Origin: Bifidobacterium felsineum
GTDB lineage: Bacteria; Actinomycetota; Actinomycetes; Actinomycetales; Bifidobacteriaceae
NCBI RefSeq assembly: GCF_002802915.1
Contig: NZ_PEBJ01000001.1
Location: 248,001 to 312,000, forward strand
Direction: 5' to 3'
Length of the DNA stretch: 64,000 nt
The notes under the pieces were generated by a model. It worked only from the letters and a program-made list of their open reading frames with translations. It was not told where the DNA came from and ran no database searches. Positions 9,932 through 18,595 of the stretch are shown here, piece after piece; position 1 is the first letter of the stretch; each line of letters begins with the position of its first letter. Both the position numbers and the translations under genes were made by a program.

Positions 9932-11083
9932 ATGAGCGTGTGGGATTCATTGGTGGGGCAGAAGCCCATCGTTGACATGCTGAGCCGCATCGCACAAGGC
10001 GAGCCCAGCCAGATTACGCAATCATGGCTGATCTGTGGCCCTCCCGGCTCCGGTCGCTCCAATATGGCCCGCGCGTTCGCAGCCGCGCTGGAAAGTCCGG
10101 ACCATGGCATGAGCGCCGAACCCACGCGCGTCACGCAGCAGGTGCTCGCCGGCACACACCCGGACGTCACCGTGCTCACCACCAATAAGGTGACCATCGG
10201 CATCGATCAGGTGCGCGACATCATCGCCACATCCGAGCAGATGCCAGCCACCGCGCCGTGGCGCATCATCATTATCGAAGACGTCGATCGCATGCTCGAA
10301 CGCACCACCAACGTGCTGCTCAAGGAGATCGAGGAGCCGGCCGAGCGCTGCATCTGGCTGCTGTGCGCACCCAGCGCCCAGGATGTACTGCCGACCATTC
10401 GCTCCCGTTGCCGTGTGGTGAATCTCGCTGTGCCGTCCACTTCGGCCGTGGCTGATTTCTTGATCGCGAATACCGGGGCTGAGCCGAAAATCGCACAGCG
10501 AGCCGCGCGTCTTTCCGAAGGCCATATCGGTATTGCCCGGCTCTATGCCACGAACGAACGGGTCATGTCCGACCGTGACGAGTTGATTGTCGGTGTGCTG
10601 AACCTTGCCCGCGCCTCGGATGCCGTGCTGCTCGCCGGCAATCTCATCGATAACGCCAAAGGCCAGGCCGAAGCGGATGCCAACGAATGGTCCGCCAAAC
10701 AAGAGGCGGAATTCCGCCGCATCAACGGACTGCAGGAGGGGGAGCGTATACCCCCGAAGTTGCGTGGCGCATTCAATCAAGTGGCCAAAAAAGACGACAT
10801 CAAGCGATTCACCACCCGCCGTACGCGCGACGTGCTGGACCGCGCGTTGAACTCCGTGGCCTCCATCTACCGAGATGTGGCCGTGTTGCAGAATAATGCC
10901 GAAGATTCGGTGGGGCTGATCAACCTCGAGAATCGTACGGCCATCACCGAGCTGTCGGTGCGGCTTGATCGCGCTGGTGCTGTGGCGCGTCTTAACGAGG
11001 TGGCCCATGCCCGCAAGCGTTTGGCCGGCAATGGTAACCCTCTGCTCACCTTTGAAGCCCTCTTCTGCGCTCTCATTCCGTAA
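9932..11083 (+). CDS. holB: DNA polymerase III clamp-loader subunit delta prime
   Basis: AAA+ subunit of the clamp loader that opens the sliding clamp. The N-terminal AAA+ fold shows a Walker A-like GPPGSGRS (36-43) in which the usual lysine is Arg42, a Walker B-like IIIEDVDRML, and the SRC sensor motif in PTIRSRCRVV. The missing lysine and lack of a four-cysteine zinc module point to delta prime rather than the ATP-hydrolysing DnaX. The start at 9932 is preceded by GGGGGAG; longer in-frame upstream reading has no ribosome site and overlaps tmk. 383 residues. Confidence 0.9.
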   Translation: MSVWDSLVGQKPIVDMLSRIAQGEPSQITQSWLICGPPGSGRSNMARAFAAALESPDHGMSAEPTRVTQQVLAGTHPDVTVLTTNKVTIGIDQVRDIIATSEQMPATAPWRIIIIEDVDRMLERTTNVLLKEIEEPAERCIWLLCAPSAQDVLPTIRSRCRVVNLAVPSTSAVADFLIANTGAEPKIAQRAARLSEGHIGIARLYATNERVMSDRDELIVGVLNLARASDAVLLAGNLIDNAKGQAEADANEWSAKQEAEFRRINGLQEGERIPPKLRGAFNQVAKKDDIKRFTTRRTRDVLDRALNSVASIYRDVAVLQNNAEDSVGLINLENRTAITELSVRLDRAGAVARLNEVAHARKRLAGNGNPLLTFEALFCALIP

Positions 11084-11161
11084 ATAGTTGGCGTGATTCT
11101 GCCTCCCCCTGATGGAACATTGCCGTATTCCCGTCCAATTTCAGCCCTGCTTGTCCATCTG

Positions 11162-11194
11162 TTGAAACGGTTTTGGCCTCGGGGGGGGTATCGT
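11162..11194 (+). promoter_or_regulatory. Candidate promoter with G8 tract in the spacer
   Basis: A -35-like TTGAAA (11162-11167) and a -10-like TATCGT (11189-11194) are separated by 21 bp that include eight consecutive G residues (11181-11188). This lies 51 bp before the surface-protein start codon. No other convincing promoter is seen in the 162-bp gap. Confidence 0.35.
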
Positions 11195-11245
11195 TGCGGT
11201 CTAGGAGTGTAGCCGCTGTGGCTACGCACTATTAGGGAGATATCC

Positions 11246-13210
11246 ATGAAGAAGATGGGCAAAGTCGTTGCCGTCCTCGCCGGTCTGAGCATGATGCTCG
11301 CAGGCGCTGGCACGGCATACGCCGACGATACCGCCGGCACTGATACCACGCCGCAGACAACGCAGTCGCAGCAGGCCACTGCCAACGCGCAGGCACAGGC
11401 CGACGCCGCTCAGACGCAGGCTGACCAGAACGATCAGGCCACTAAGGATGCTGCCAAGACCCCGGCTCCGACTACCGCTGAGAAGCAGCAGACCAAGAAG
11501 ACCACCAAGCAGGCTGCTCCGAAGGCTCAGGCCAAGGCCGCAGCCGCCGGCCCGGCCATCAGTAATGTCGAGGCTCCGTCCACTCCGCTGATGTATGGTG
11601 CGGATTATCAGAACGTCGATAAGTCCGCCGCGTTCAAGGTGACGCTGACCGGTCTGACTCCAGGCCAGCCGTACGGTGTGCTGTCGAGCATGAATAACTA
11701 TGGCGACTTGCCCGCTTTGGGCGCTTCGGCCACAGCAAATAACTACTTCGATCCGGTATTCACTGCTTCTGCGGCAACCCAGACGGTAGATGTGTTCTAT
11801 CGCGGTCTTCATAAGCCGTCGTCTACGGTGACGTTTGTTCTTATCTCGGGCGATACTATCAACGGCAGCGGTGACTACACGTCTCTGAACGGCACTGTGG
11901 TAGCCACCTTTGGCGGCGTGCAGGTGAAGGTCATTGATGTGGATGGGAAGACCCCGGTGACCCTCGACAGCCAGTCCGTGGAGGATGTCGGTGCACACAC
12001 TGCTGGTCTCAAGGCCCATTACACCGTCGATTCGTCGCTGATTAACGAAGTGTCCAAGATTTGCTACTCCACCACGCTTGTTCGCATCTACACTGTAAGC
12101 GGCAAGTTCACTGAAAACTGGCAAGTTGGCTGGGGCCCCCGTGCTACTTGGGACTGCGTGACCAACGCCATTTCGGATGAGGATGATACAACCGGTGATG
12201 CTTACAAGGTGAGCAACATCGTGGCTCCGTATATCTCTACTCAGACTGTGATGGGCCAGTGGTTCAGCCGTGGTCACACGGACAAGGCCGAGGACCAGCC
12301 TAATAAGACCCTGCCTGCTTCCGGTGATATCGAATCCGTGATTCCTGGTCTGCTGGCAAACACCAAGTATGGCAACTGGGGCTTCACCGGCACTCCGGCT
12401 GATATGGAGCTGGTATACGACACCGCGAAGTCTGAGACGACCGCCAAGGATCCAGTTTCCATGATCTACTCCGGCATCGTGCTGACCTTCAAGGATGGCT
12501 CCCAGTTTGTTCCAACCGCGGACTCCAACGCAGCAGCTATGAAGGATTTGCCGCAGGACTTCACCACCAAGGCCGCCGCGAACGGCCCGGTTGCTTCCGA
12601 GCAGCTGACCGACACCAACAAGAATGGTGTTGTTGCCGATAACAACGGCAAGGCCACGGCCGGCTTCACCTACCGCGTGTACGTGGATAGCCTCAAGGAC
12701 ACCGCCGCTTGCAAGACCGCCATCGCCTCTGGCCAATACTGCTACTGGACCGGTTACATCTATTCCACGCCGAAGCAGCTGAACTCCGCTGATGGCAAGG
12801 CTTCCGCAGTCCGCGTGGATAAGGACGGCAAGGCTTACGTCGAATACCAGATTCCGTCCGATACCGTGAACGGCGACCACAAGATCGCCCTCTACGACAA
12901 CGACGGCAACCTCCTCGGCTGGACCCCAGTGACCGTTGCCGCTGGCCAGAACAACAATAACCAGGGCAACACCGGTAACCAGAACAACAGCGGTTCCAAT
13001 AACCAGAACAATTCTGGCAACAACCAGAACACCAACAAGCCGACCGACAACAAGAAGCCGGCTGCCAACACCAATAAGAACAACACTGCCAACAAGAATC
13101 AGCAGAAGCTGAGCAACACCGGCAGCAGTGTTCTGGTGATTGCATTCTTCGCAGTCGCACTGCTGGTCGCTGGCGCTAGCGTGGTGATTTACCGCCGTCA
13201 TCAGGCCTGA
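11246..13210 (+). CDS. Cell-wall anchored surface protein with LPxTG-like sorting signal
   Basis: Secreted 654-residue protein with a signal peptide (MKKMGKVVAVLAGLSMMLAG, cleaved near AYA-DD) and a C-terminal sorting signal made of LSNTG, a hydrophobic stretch and YRRHQA. LSNTG departs from LPxTG at the proline, so anchoring by a sortase is likely but not proven. Residues 25-95 are Ala/Gln/Lys-rich and residues 570-615 are an Asn/Gln-rich wall spacer with NNQNN repeats. The middle, about 100-560, is Thr/Val/Asp-rich and probably built from beta domains, with a cysteine pair near residues 490 and 500. I do not recognise a specific binding domain. The ATG follows AGGGAGAT. A strong terminator follows. 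Confidence 0.85.
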   Translation: MKKMGKVVAVLAGLSMMLAGAGTAYADDTAGTDTTPQTTQSQQATANAQAQADAAQTQADQNDQATKDAAKTPAPTTAEKQQTKKTTKQAAPKAQAKAAAAGPAISNVEAPSTPLMYGADYQNVDKSAAFKVTLTGLTPGQPYGVLSSMNNYGDLPALGASATANNYFDPVFTASAATQTVDVFYRGLHKPSSTVTFVLISGDTINGSGDYTSLNGTVVATFGGVQVKVIDVDGKTPVTLDSQSVEDVGAHTAGLKAHYTVDSSLINEVSKICYSTTLVRIYTVSGKFTENWQVGWGPRATWDCVTNAISDEDDTTGDAYKVSNIVAPYISTQTVMGQWFSRGHTDKAEDQPNKTLPASGDIESVIPGLLANTKYGNWGFTGTPADMELVYDTAKSETTAKDPVSMIYSGIVLTFKDGSQFVPTADSNAAAMKDLPQDFTTKAAANGPVASEQLTDTNKNGVVADNNGKATAGFTYRVYVDSLKDTAACKTAIASGQYCYWTGYIYSTPKQLNSADGKASAVRVDKDGKAYVEYQIPSDTVNGDHKIALYDNDGNLLGWTPVTVAAGQNNNNQGNTGNQNNSGSNNQNNSGNNQNTNKPTDNKKPAANTNKNNTANKNQQKLSNTGSSVLVIAFFAVALLVAGASVVIYRRHQA

Positions 13211-13256
13211 TTGCTGACTCATTGATCCAGTAATCAGCGGCTTATCGCCAATAATC

Positions 13257-13290
13257 ACGAGGGTCTCTTCCATCGGGGAGAGACCCTCGT
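13257..13290 (+). terminator. Terminator of the surface-protein gene
   Basis: Perfect 12-bp stem ACGAGGGTCTCT / AGAGACCCTCGT with a 10-nt loop, 46 bp after the stop codon. Only a weak T run follows. Confidence 0.6.
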
Positions 13291-13394
13291 CTGATATGCG
13301 CTGTAGTACCGACCGGTAGTACCGTAGCGAAAGGATGCGAAGCTGTTATCGCGGCAAGTCTTGCGGTAACATGCCCCGCGATACACTGGAACGT

Positions 13395-13949
13395 ATGAAG
13401 ATTTCCGCTGATTTCACGGTGGTGCCTGACGATTTCGCCAAGGCGGCCGCGCCCGAATATCGGGCGGGCGGCGTCCCGGTCATCTCCTTCCCGTTCTACG
13501 TGGACGAGGTGAACCCGGAAGCCCGCTATCTGCATTGGACATTCACCGACCCTGATTCCATTCCGGTCTGTGGTTTCGAATGGATTCATTGGACCGTGGC
13601 GAACCTGCCTATCGACGCATTGATGTTCGACTTCAATGACTCGCATGCGCTCGCCATTCCGCCGGACTTCTCCCGCCAGATGCCGGCCATGATTCCCGAA
13701 GCCGTGCAGGGCCGCAATTCTTCCGCCTCCAAGTTCGTGGGGCGCGATAATGACCCGGCCGTGATCATGCGCTACAACGGCCCGCAGCCGCCGGACAAGG
13801 ATCACGACTACTACCTGCATGTCTGGGCCACCAAGGAACCGCTGCCCGGCCTCAATCAGGGATTCTGGATGAACGAACTGCTGCACAAGCTGCGCGAATG
13901 CGGCGAAGCTCCCGATCAGGGCGGCATGTTCGTCACCGGCAAAGCGTGA
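13395..13949 (+). CDS. YbhB/YbcL family PEBP-like protein
   Basis: Member of the phosphatidylethanolamine-binding protein / Raf kinase inhibitor-like family; the bacterial role is not established. The family pattern is visible: an early strand pair, the pocket motif region FEWIHWTVANLP near residues 58-70, and YNGPQPPDKDHDYYLHVWA near 130-148. I use the ATG at 13395 (MKISADF), giving 184 residues, because homologues begin at this point; the frame is open upstream to 13335 and the ATG at 13371 cannot be excluded. The dipeptidase gene follows after 32 bp. Confidence 0.8.
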   Translation: MKISADFTVVPDDFAKAAAPEYRAGGVPVISFPFYVDEVNPEARYLHWTFTDPDSIPVCGFEWIHWTVANLPIDALMFDFNDSHALAIPPDFSRQMPAMIPEAVQGRNSSASKFVGRDNDPAVIMRYNGPQPPDKDHDYYLHVWATKEPLPGLNQGFWMNELLHKLRECGEAPDQGGMFVTGKA

Positions 13950-13981
13950 TTCAGTAACACAAGAAAGGACACATAGGCAAT

Positions 13982-15583
13982 ATGGCCTGCACCACCATTC
14001 TGGTAGGCAAGGATGCGAGCTACGATGGCTCCACCATCATCGCTCGCAACGAGGATTCCTCAAACGGCGAATTCAATCCGAAGCGCTTCATCGTGGTAAA
14101 GCCTGAGGAGCAGCCTCGCGAATACAAATCGGTCATCTCCCATCTGACCATCAATCTGCCGGACGATCCGCTGCAATACACCGCAGTGCCGAACGCCGAC
14201 CTCAAGGAAGGCATTTGGGGCGAAGCTGGCGTGAACGAGGCGAACGTGGCCATGAGCGCCACCGAAACCCTGACCACCAACGAGCGCGTGCTCGGTGCCG
14301 ATCCGTTCGTGGAATACACTCCGGCCAAGGGCGATGAGCCCGAAGTACCCGGCGGCATCGGCGAAGAGGACTTCCTGACCATCGTGCTGCCGTACGTCAA
14401 GACCGCACGCGAAGGCGTGCAGCGTCTCGGCGCGCTGCTCGAGGAATACGGCACCTACGAGATGAACGGTGTCGCCTTCTCCGACGTCAACGAGATCTGG
14501 TGGCTGGAAACCGTGGGCGGTCATCACTGGATTGCCAAGCGAGTGCCGGATGAGGCTTACGTGACCATGCCGAACCAGCTGGGCATCGATGAATTCGATC
14601 TGGCCGACGCTCTGGGCGATCAGGAAGACCACATGTGCTCCGCCGATCTGGCCGAGTTCATCGAAGCCAACCATTTGGATCTGGCCGTGGAGAACACCAC
14701 GCCGTTCAACCCGCGTGACGCCTTCGGCTCCCACTCCGATTCCGACCACGTCTACAACACCCCGCGCGCATGGTCCATGCAGCGTTTCCTCAACCCGTAT
14801 GACGAGGTCTGGGATGGCCCGGACGCCGACCACAAGCCGGAATCCAACGACATCCCGTGGGCCCGCCAGCCTGAGCGCAAGGTGACCATCGAGGACATCA
14901 AGTACGTGCTGAGCTCCCATTATCAGGGCACTCCGTACGATCCGTACGGGCAGCTTGGCGATGAGCGCACCCGCCACATGTATCGCCCGATCGGCATCAA
15001 CCGCCAGAGCCAGCTTTCGGTGATGCAGATTCGCCCGTACCGTCCGCAGGCTTCCCGTGCCGTGCAGTGGATCGCCTACGGCTCCAACCCGTTCAACACG
15101 CTGGTGCCGTTCTTCCCGAACGTGGACACTACGCCTGCCTACCTCGAAGACACCACCACCCGCGTGACCTCCGAGAACTTCTACTGGGTCAACCGCATCA
15201 TCGCCGCCCTGTGCGATGGCGCCTTCCGCTCCACCTCCAACGCCATCGAACGTTACCAGGAGAAGACCGGTGCGATGGGTCACCGTCTGGTTGCCGCCAC
15301 CGATGAGCAGGTGGCTCGCCTGGGCCTGACTGCCGCCGAGGAAGCCGCACAGTCGGCTGCCGAAGAGGAGTTTGAAGCCGATAACGTGGACGGCGATGTG
15401 CAGCCGATGATTCCGGACGAGATCGTCGAAGCCACCCGCAACGCCGAGGTGCGCGGCATTCTGGCCGCCGCCAACCAGACCATGGCTGACCAGCTCAAGG
15501 AAGAAACCGATAAGCTGCTCGACTCCGTGCTCTACACCCGCAGCATGGAGATGAAGAACGGCTTCCACATGTCCGATTTCTGA
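13982..15583 (+). CDS. pepD: C69-family dipeptidase
   Basis: N-terminal nucleophile hydrolase of family C69, which cleaves dipeptides. Cys3 in MACTTILVGKDAS is the predicted nucleophile, exposed after removal of the first two residues. GSTIIARNEDS is the matching second family motif. There is no signal peptide, so it acts in the cytosol. Length 533 residues is usual for this family. The region near 455-480 is acidic (AAEEEFEADN). A GAAAGGAC ribosome site precedes the ATG by 13 nt. Confidence 0.9.
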   Translation: MACTTILVGKDASYDGSTIIARNEDSSNGEFNPKRFIVVKPEEQPREYKSVISHLTINLPDDPLQYTAVPNADLKEGIWGEAGVNEANVAMSATETLTTNERVLGADPFVEYTPAKGDEPEVPGGIGEEDFLTIVLPYVKTAREGVQRLGALLEEYGTYEMNGVAFSDVNEIWWLETVGGHHWIAKRVPDEAYVTMPNQLGIDEFDLADALGDQEDHMCSADLAEFIEANHLDLAVENTTPFNPRDAFGSHSDSDHVYNTPRAWSMQRFLNPYDEVWDGPDADHKPESNDIPWARQPERKVTIEDIKYVLSSHYQGTPYDPYGQLGDERTRHMYRPIGINRQSQLSVMQIRPYRPQASRAVQWIAYGSNPFNTLVPFFPNVDTTPAYLEDTTTRVTSENFYWVNRIIAALCDGAFRSTSNAIERYQEKTGAMGHRLVAATDEQVARLGLTAAEEAAQSAAEEEFEADNVDGDVQPMIPDEIVEATRNAEVRGILAAANQTMADQLKEETDKLLDSVLYTRSMEMKNGFHMSDF

Positions 15584-15624
15584 TCGTAATAATCCGCATT
15601 AGATTTCAATAGAAAGGCCTATCA

Positions 15625-17142
15625 ATGACCACTATCGAAGACTTCACCAGCCAGTACGGTCTGGTCAAGAAGATTGACGCATTCGGCTACATGAAGTACC
15701 TGGCCGAAAACCCGGACGCCCCGCGCAAGCACGGCAAGGTGGTGCTCGTCACCGCCGATACGCCGCTCAAGGCATCCCGTGGCGAAGGCAAGACCACCAC
15801 CACCATCGCGCTGATCGACGCCCTGAACAAGCGCGGCATCGACGCAACCGCAGTGCTGCGCCAGCCAAGCATGGGCATCACCGCAGCCGGTTCCAAGGGT
15901 GGTGCCTCCGGTGGCGGCAAGGCTTCCCTGACCCATCCGGAGCTCATCGACTGGGGTCTGTGCGGTGAGATGGGTGCTATCGAAGCCGCCCAGAACCTGA
16001 TCGTCTCCTTCGCCGAGAAGGCTGTGGATGAGGGCAAGCTGGACGACATCCTCGTGCCGCGTGTCTCCGAAGTGCCGAGCCGCTCCCTGCGTTCCATCGC
16101 CGTGGATTACGGCAAGGGCAACGTCAAGGAGAAGATGGTGCTCACCCCGACCTGCGAGCTCATGCAGATCGTGGTGCTCTCCCGCTCCATGGAGGAGATC
16201 GCCGACCGCGTCTCCAAGATGATCGCCGGCACCAAGGATGGCAAGGCCGTGACTTTCGGCGAATTCGTGGACCTGTGGCGCATCACCGGCATTCTGTCCG
16301 ATGCCGTCAAGCCCGCGCTGACTGAGACCGTGAACGGTTCCCCGGTGTACGTGCACGGTGGTCCGTTCGCCAACGTGTCCATCGGTATCCCGACCCTGAT
16401 CGCCGTGGAAATGGCTTGCGCCCTGCACGATGTGGTCATCGTTGAGGCCGGCTACGGCACTGACGCTGGCGCCCAGAAGTGGCTGGACATCGCATGCCGC
16501 GAGTATGGCGCTCAGTGGCCGTCCGCCGCCATCGTGGTGACCCGCGCCTCCACCTGGCGCGATGACGAGGAGCTCGCATGGCGCTACCCGTTCCACGTCG
16601 ACCGTCTGGAGCAGCTGGATATTCCGGCATTCCCGCTCATCAACCTGTGGGAAGGCGAGGACGACCAGATTCCGGCACTGCGCGAAACCGCCGCAAAGCT
16701 GGAGTTCCGCGACCCGATTATCGGCAACCTGTACCGCGATGGCGGCGATGGCCTCGCCGACCAGATCGACGCTTTCGTGGACGTGCTGTCCAACGGCTCC
16801 ATGCCGCCGGCCCAGCACAGCCACAAGGGCATGCCGATCATCGACAACGCCAAGTGGGTTGCCGAGCACGCTTACGGTGTGCCGGCTGAGCGTGTGTTGC
16901 TCAAGGACGGCTTCCTGGATTCCCTGGCTGAAGCCAACGAGCTGTGCCAGTCCGCCGGCATCTCGCTGGACGATTTGGCCTTCGTGGCCGTCAAGTCCCC
17001 GGCCACGATGACCGACAACGATCGTGCACCGGAAGAGGAGCGCACTGTGACCTTGAAGAAGGTCGAAGTGCACGCCGGCGCCGGCCTGGCTCACGTCAAC
17101 CTGACCACGAGCCTGACCACCCCGATGCCGAAGATCGTGTGA
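15625..17142 (+). CDS. fhs: Formate--tetrahydrofolate ligase
   Basis: ATP-dependent ligation of formate to tetrahydrofolate, giving 10-formyl-THF for purine and fMet synthesis. The nucleotide loop reads TPLKASRGEGKTTTTIAL, about residues 50-67, with three or four residues inserted before the conserved GEGKTTT. The GSKGGASGGG segment (about 92-101) and GGPFANVSIG (about 251-260) are family motifs. At 505 residues it is shorter than the common 550-560. The ATG follows AAAGGCC. A strong hairpin overlaps the stop codon. Confidence 0.92.
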   Translation: MTTIEDFTSQYGLVKKIDAFGYMKYLAENPDAPRKHGKVVLVTADTPLKASRGEGKTTTTIALIDALNKRGIDATAVLRQPSMGITAAGSKGGASGGGKASLTHPELIDWGLCGEMGAIEAAQNLIVSFAEKAVDEGKLDDILVPRVSEVPSRSLRSIAVDYGKGNVKEKMVLTPTCELMQIVVLSRSMEEIADRVSKMIAGTKDGKAVTFGEFVDLWRITGILSDAVKPALTETVNGSPVYVHGGPFANVSIGIPTLIAVEMACALHDVVIVEAGYGTDAGAQKWLDIACREYGAQWPSAAIVVTRASTWRDDEELAWRYPFHVDRLEQLDIPAFPLINLWEGEDDQIPALRETAAKLEFRDPIIGNLYRDGGDGLADQIDAFVDVLSNGSMPPAQHSHKGMPIIDNAKWVAEHAYGVPAERVLLKDGFLDSLAEANELCQSAGISLDDLAFVAVKSPATMTDNDRAPEEERTVTLKKVEVHAGAGLAHVNLTTSLTTPMPKIV

Positions 17143-17166
17143 CGAAGAGCCCAGTGGGCTCTTCGT
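17142..17166 (+). terminator. Hairpin at the fhs stop codon
   Basis: Perfect 11-bp stem ACGAAGAGCCC / GGGCTCTTCGT with a three-base loop, beginning on the last base of the fhs stop codon. The pattern CGAA...CCCAGTGGG...TTCGTAG recurs at the end of the iron-ABC ATPase gene. Confidence 0.6.
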
Positions 17167-17213
17167 AGCAGCGAGCAGCGATAGCGTCGCGAGCGTCGCA
17201 GAGACAAAACAGC

Positions 17214-17243
17214 GAAAGCCCGCCTTTATGGCGGGCTTTCTCA
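17214..17243 (+). terminator. Second fhs terminator
   Basis: Stem GAAAGCCCGCC / GGCGGGCTTTC (11 bp, perfect) with loop TTTAT. Probably the main transcript end. Confidence 0.7.
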
Positions 17244-17256
17244 TGTTGAGTGGTGT

Positions 17257-17296
17257 TTCCCCTCAGTCGGCTTTGCTGACAGCTCCCTCATCAGTA
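17257..17296 (-). repeat. Double-hairpin repeat copy (reverse orientation)
   Basis: Reverse-complement copy of the dispersed element: read on the minus strand it gives GATGAGGGAGCTGTCAGC then AAAGCCGACTGAGGGGAAA. The first arm is truncated at its 5' side (ACTACTGAT instead of CTCCCTCTGAT). It lies between fhs and the tautomerase gene. Confidence 0.75.
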
Positions 17297-17306
17297 GTGG
17301 TGGCAA

Positions 17307-17654
17307 TCAGAAATTGCCGCCATTCCAGCCCCAGTCGGTGGTGGCGGTGTAGCGGATGTACGTGCGGTCCTCAGGAATGCCCAACGTGGAGTTCAACGCG
17401 GCCATGATGGACTCGGTCAGCTTCTCCCAGGAGGAGCTCGGCACGGAACGGCCGAACACGTTGACCTCAACGTAGGCGGCCGGCTTATCGTCGGAGCCGC
17501 CGAAGTAAATCGGCATATTGTCTTCGAACGGGCACATCAGCCAACCCTCGGACTTGCCGGGCACAGCGGTGATGGCCTTGCCGTAGGCGGCTTTCAGTGC
17601 CTCGCGCTGCTCGGGAGTGGTGGAGACGGAAACGTGAGTGTGAATAACGGGCAT
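17307..17654 (-). CDS. MIF-like phenylpyruvate tautomerase
   Basis: A 115-residue protein of the tautomerase superfamily with Pro2 (MPVIHTHVSV) available as catalytic base. The C-terminal half resembles eukaryotic macrophage migration inhibitory factor more than the 60-residue 4-oxalocrotonate tautomerases: LGIPEDRTYIRYTATTDWGW and a final NGGNF parallel the MIF segment ending ...NVGWNNSTFA, and the length is that of MIF. The start at 17654 has a strong AAGGAGG site; in-frame extension upstream would run through the promoter. It is divergent from the GtrA gene. The physiological substrate in bacteria is unknown. Confidence 0.82.
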   Translation of the reverse strand: MPVIHTHVSVSTTPEQREALKAAYGKAITAVPGKSEGWLMCPFEDNMPIYFGGSDDKPAAYVEVNVFGRSVPSSSWEKLTESIMAALNSTLGIPEDRTYIRYTATTDWGWNGGNF

Positions 17655-17796
17655 GGATTCCTCCTTATGGAATGACGCACTGGAATGGCGTACACCTGCC
17701 AGTGTAGTAATCCACAAGGCCTGAAATGAGGAGATTATTCGCCAGAACAGCCGAAATGCCGCCCGGCAGTCAGCCCAATAGTGTTGAATACCCACT

Positions 17797-18357
17797 GTGA
17801 GAAAACTGATTGCACAGCTTATGAAGTTCGGCATTGTGGGCGTTATCGCCTTCATCATTGACTGGGGCATCCTGAACCTTCTGGTCGGTGTATTCCACAT
17901 GCACAATGTGATTGCCGCAACCATCTCCTTCATCATCTCTCTGATTTTCAATTATCTGGCGAGCATGAAATTCGTGTTCAAGCACCGCGACGATATGGCC
18001 CGTTGGATGGAGATTGTGATCTTCGTGGGCGCCGCAATCATCGGTCTGTTCATGAATGACGCAATTATCTGGATTTCCACTTATGGCATGAACCGTGACG
18101 CGTTCGTCTCGCAGCATGCCGAGTATCTGCTCCGCACGAACATCGGCAAGCTGGTGGCCACCGCGGTGGTGATGGTGTGGAACTTCCTGATTCGTAAGTG
18201 GTTGCTTGACGATACGCACACCAATGCGATGAACCGTTTGAAGTCCAAGGAGAACCGCCTCACCGCTGAAGAGCTGGAAGCCAAATGGCAGAGCAGCTTC
18301 TCCCATAAGCTCGGCGTCTGGTCCATCGAGCACACGCCCAAAGGCTGGCCGAAGTAA
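17797..18357 (+). CDS. GtrA family membrane protein
   Basis: Small polytopic protein of the GtrA family, thought to help move polyprenyl-linked sugars across the membrane for wall polysaccharide or teichoic acid glycosylation. Four hydrophobic segments are visible at about 8-30, 37-58, 72-92 and 118-140, with the typical FNYLASMKFVFK motif after the second. A 45-residue charged C-terminal tail follows. The start is a GTG at 17797 with no clear ribosome site. No glycosyltransferase gene is adjacent. Confidence 0.82.
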   Translation: MRKLIAQLMKFGIVGVIAFIIDWGILNLLVGVFHMHNVIAATISFIISLIFNYLASMKFVFKHRDDMARWMEIVIFVGAAIIGLFMNDAIIWISTYGMNRDAFVSQHAEYLLRTNIGKLVATAVVMVWNFLIRKWLLDDTHTNAMNRLKSKENRLTAEELEAKWQSSFSHKLGVWSIEHTPKGWPK

Positions 18358-18370
18358 CGGTCGCGGAGTA

Positions 18371-18464
18371 CGGGACGCAACTGCAATAGCGGACATTATG
18401 CAATTGAGTCCCACAAGGTAACGGGACGTCACTGCATAATCACCATTATTGCGGTTGCGTCCCG
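18371..18464. repeat. Nested inverted repeats (GGGACGCAACTGC family)
   Basis: Outer arms 18371-18388 (CGGGACGCAACTGCAATA) and 18447-18464 are inverted repeats with one G-T pair. Inside them, 18395-18412 and 18423-18440 form a second inverted pair with the same core sequence. All four arms are versions of GGGACgCAACTGCAatAAT in alternating orientation. A T-rich run follows, so one use may be as a terminator between convergent genes. Confidence 0.75.
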
Positions 18465-18526
18465 TTCTTTATTGCCGTAAAACCTTGGAATTCCGCCATT
18501 TCTTATTTTCCGAGGCTAAGCGTCGT

Positions 18527-18571
18527 GGGGGATGCAACTGCGATAATGACCTTTGTGCAGTTGCATCCCCC
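18527..18571. repeat. Perfect 15-bp inverted repeat, same motif family
   Basis: GGGGGATGCAACTGC (18527-18541) pairs perfectly with GCAGTTGCATCCCCC (18557-18571). The core GATGCAACTGC matches the arms of the preceding structure. It ends 25 bp from the stop codon of the converging MFS gene. Confidence 0.75.
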
Positions 18572-18595
18572 GCTATTCGTATGTCTTTGGCCCTT

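Noticed and set aside
11222-13273. 683-codon minus-strand frame opposite the surface-protein gene
   Set aside because: Shadow of a biased coding strand; the plus-strand protein has a signal peptide, sorting signal and ribosome site.
14060-15568. Long minus-strand frame opposite the dipeptidase gene
   Set aside because: His/Gly/Val-rich shadow without motifs; the dipeptidase carries its catalytic N-terminus.
16107-16630. Minus-strand frames opposite fhs
   Set aside because: Shadows of a clear housekeeping gene, with no motif of their own.
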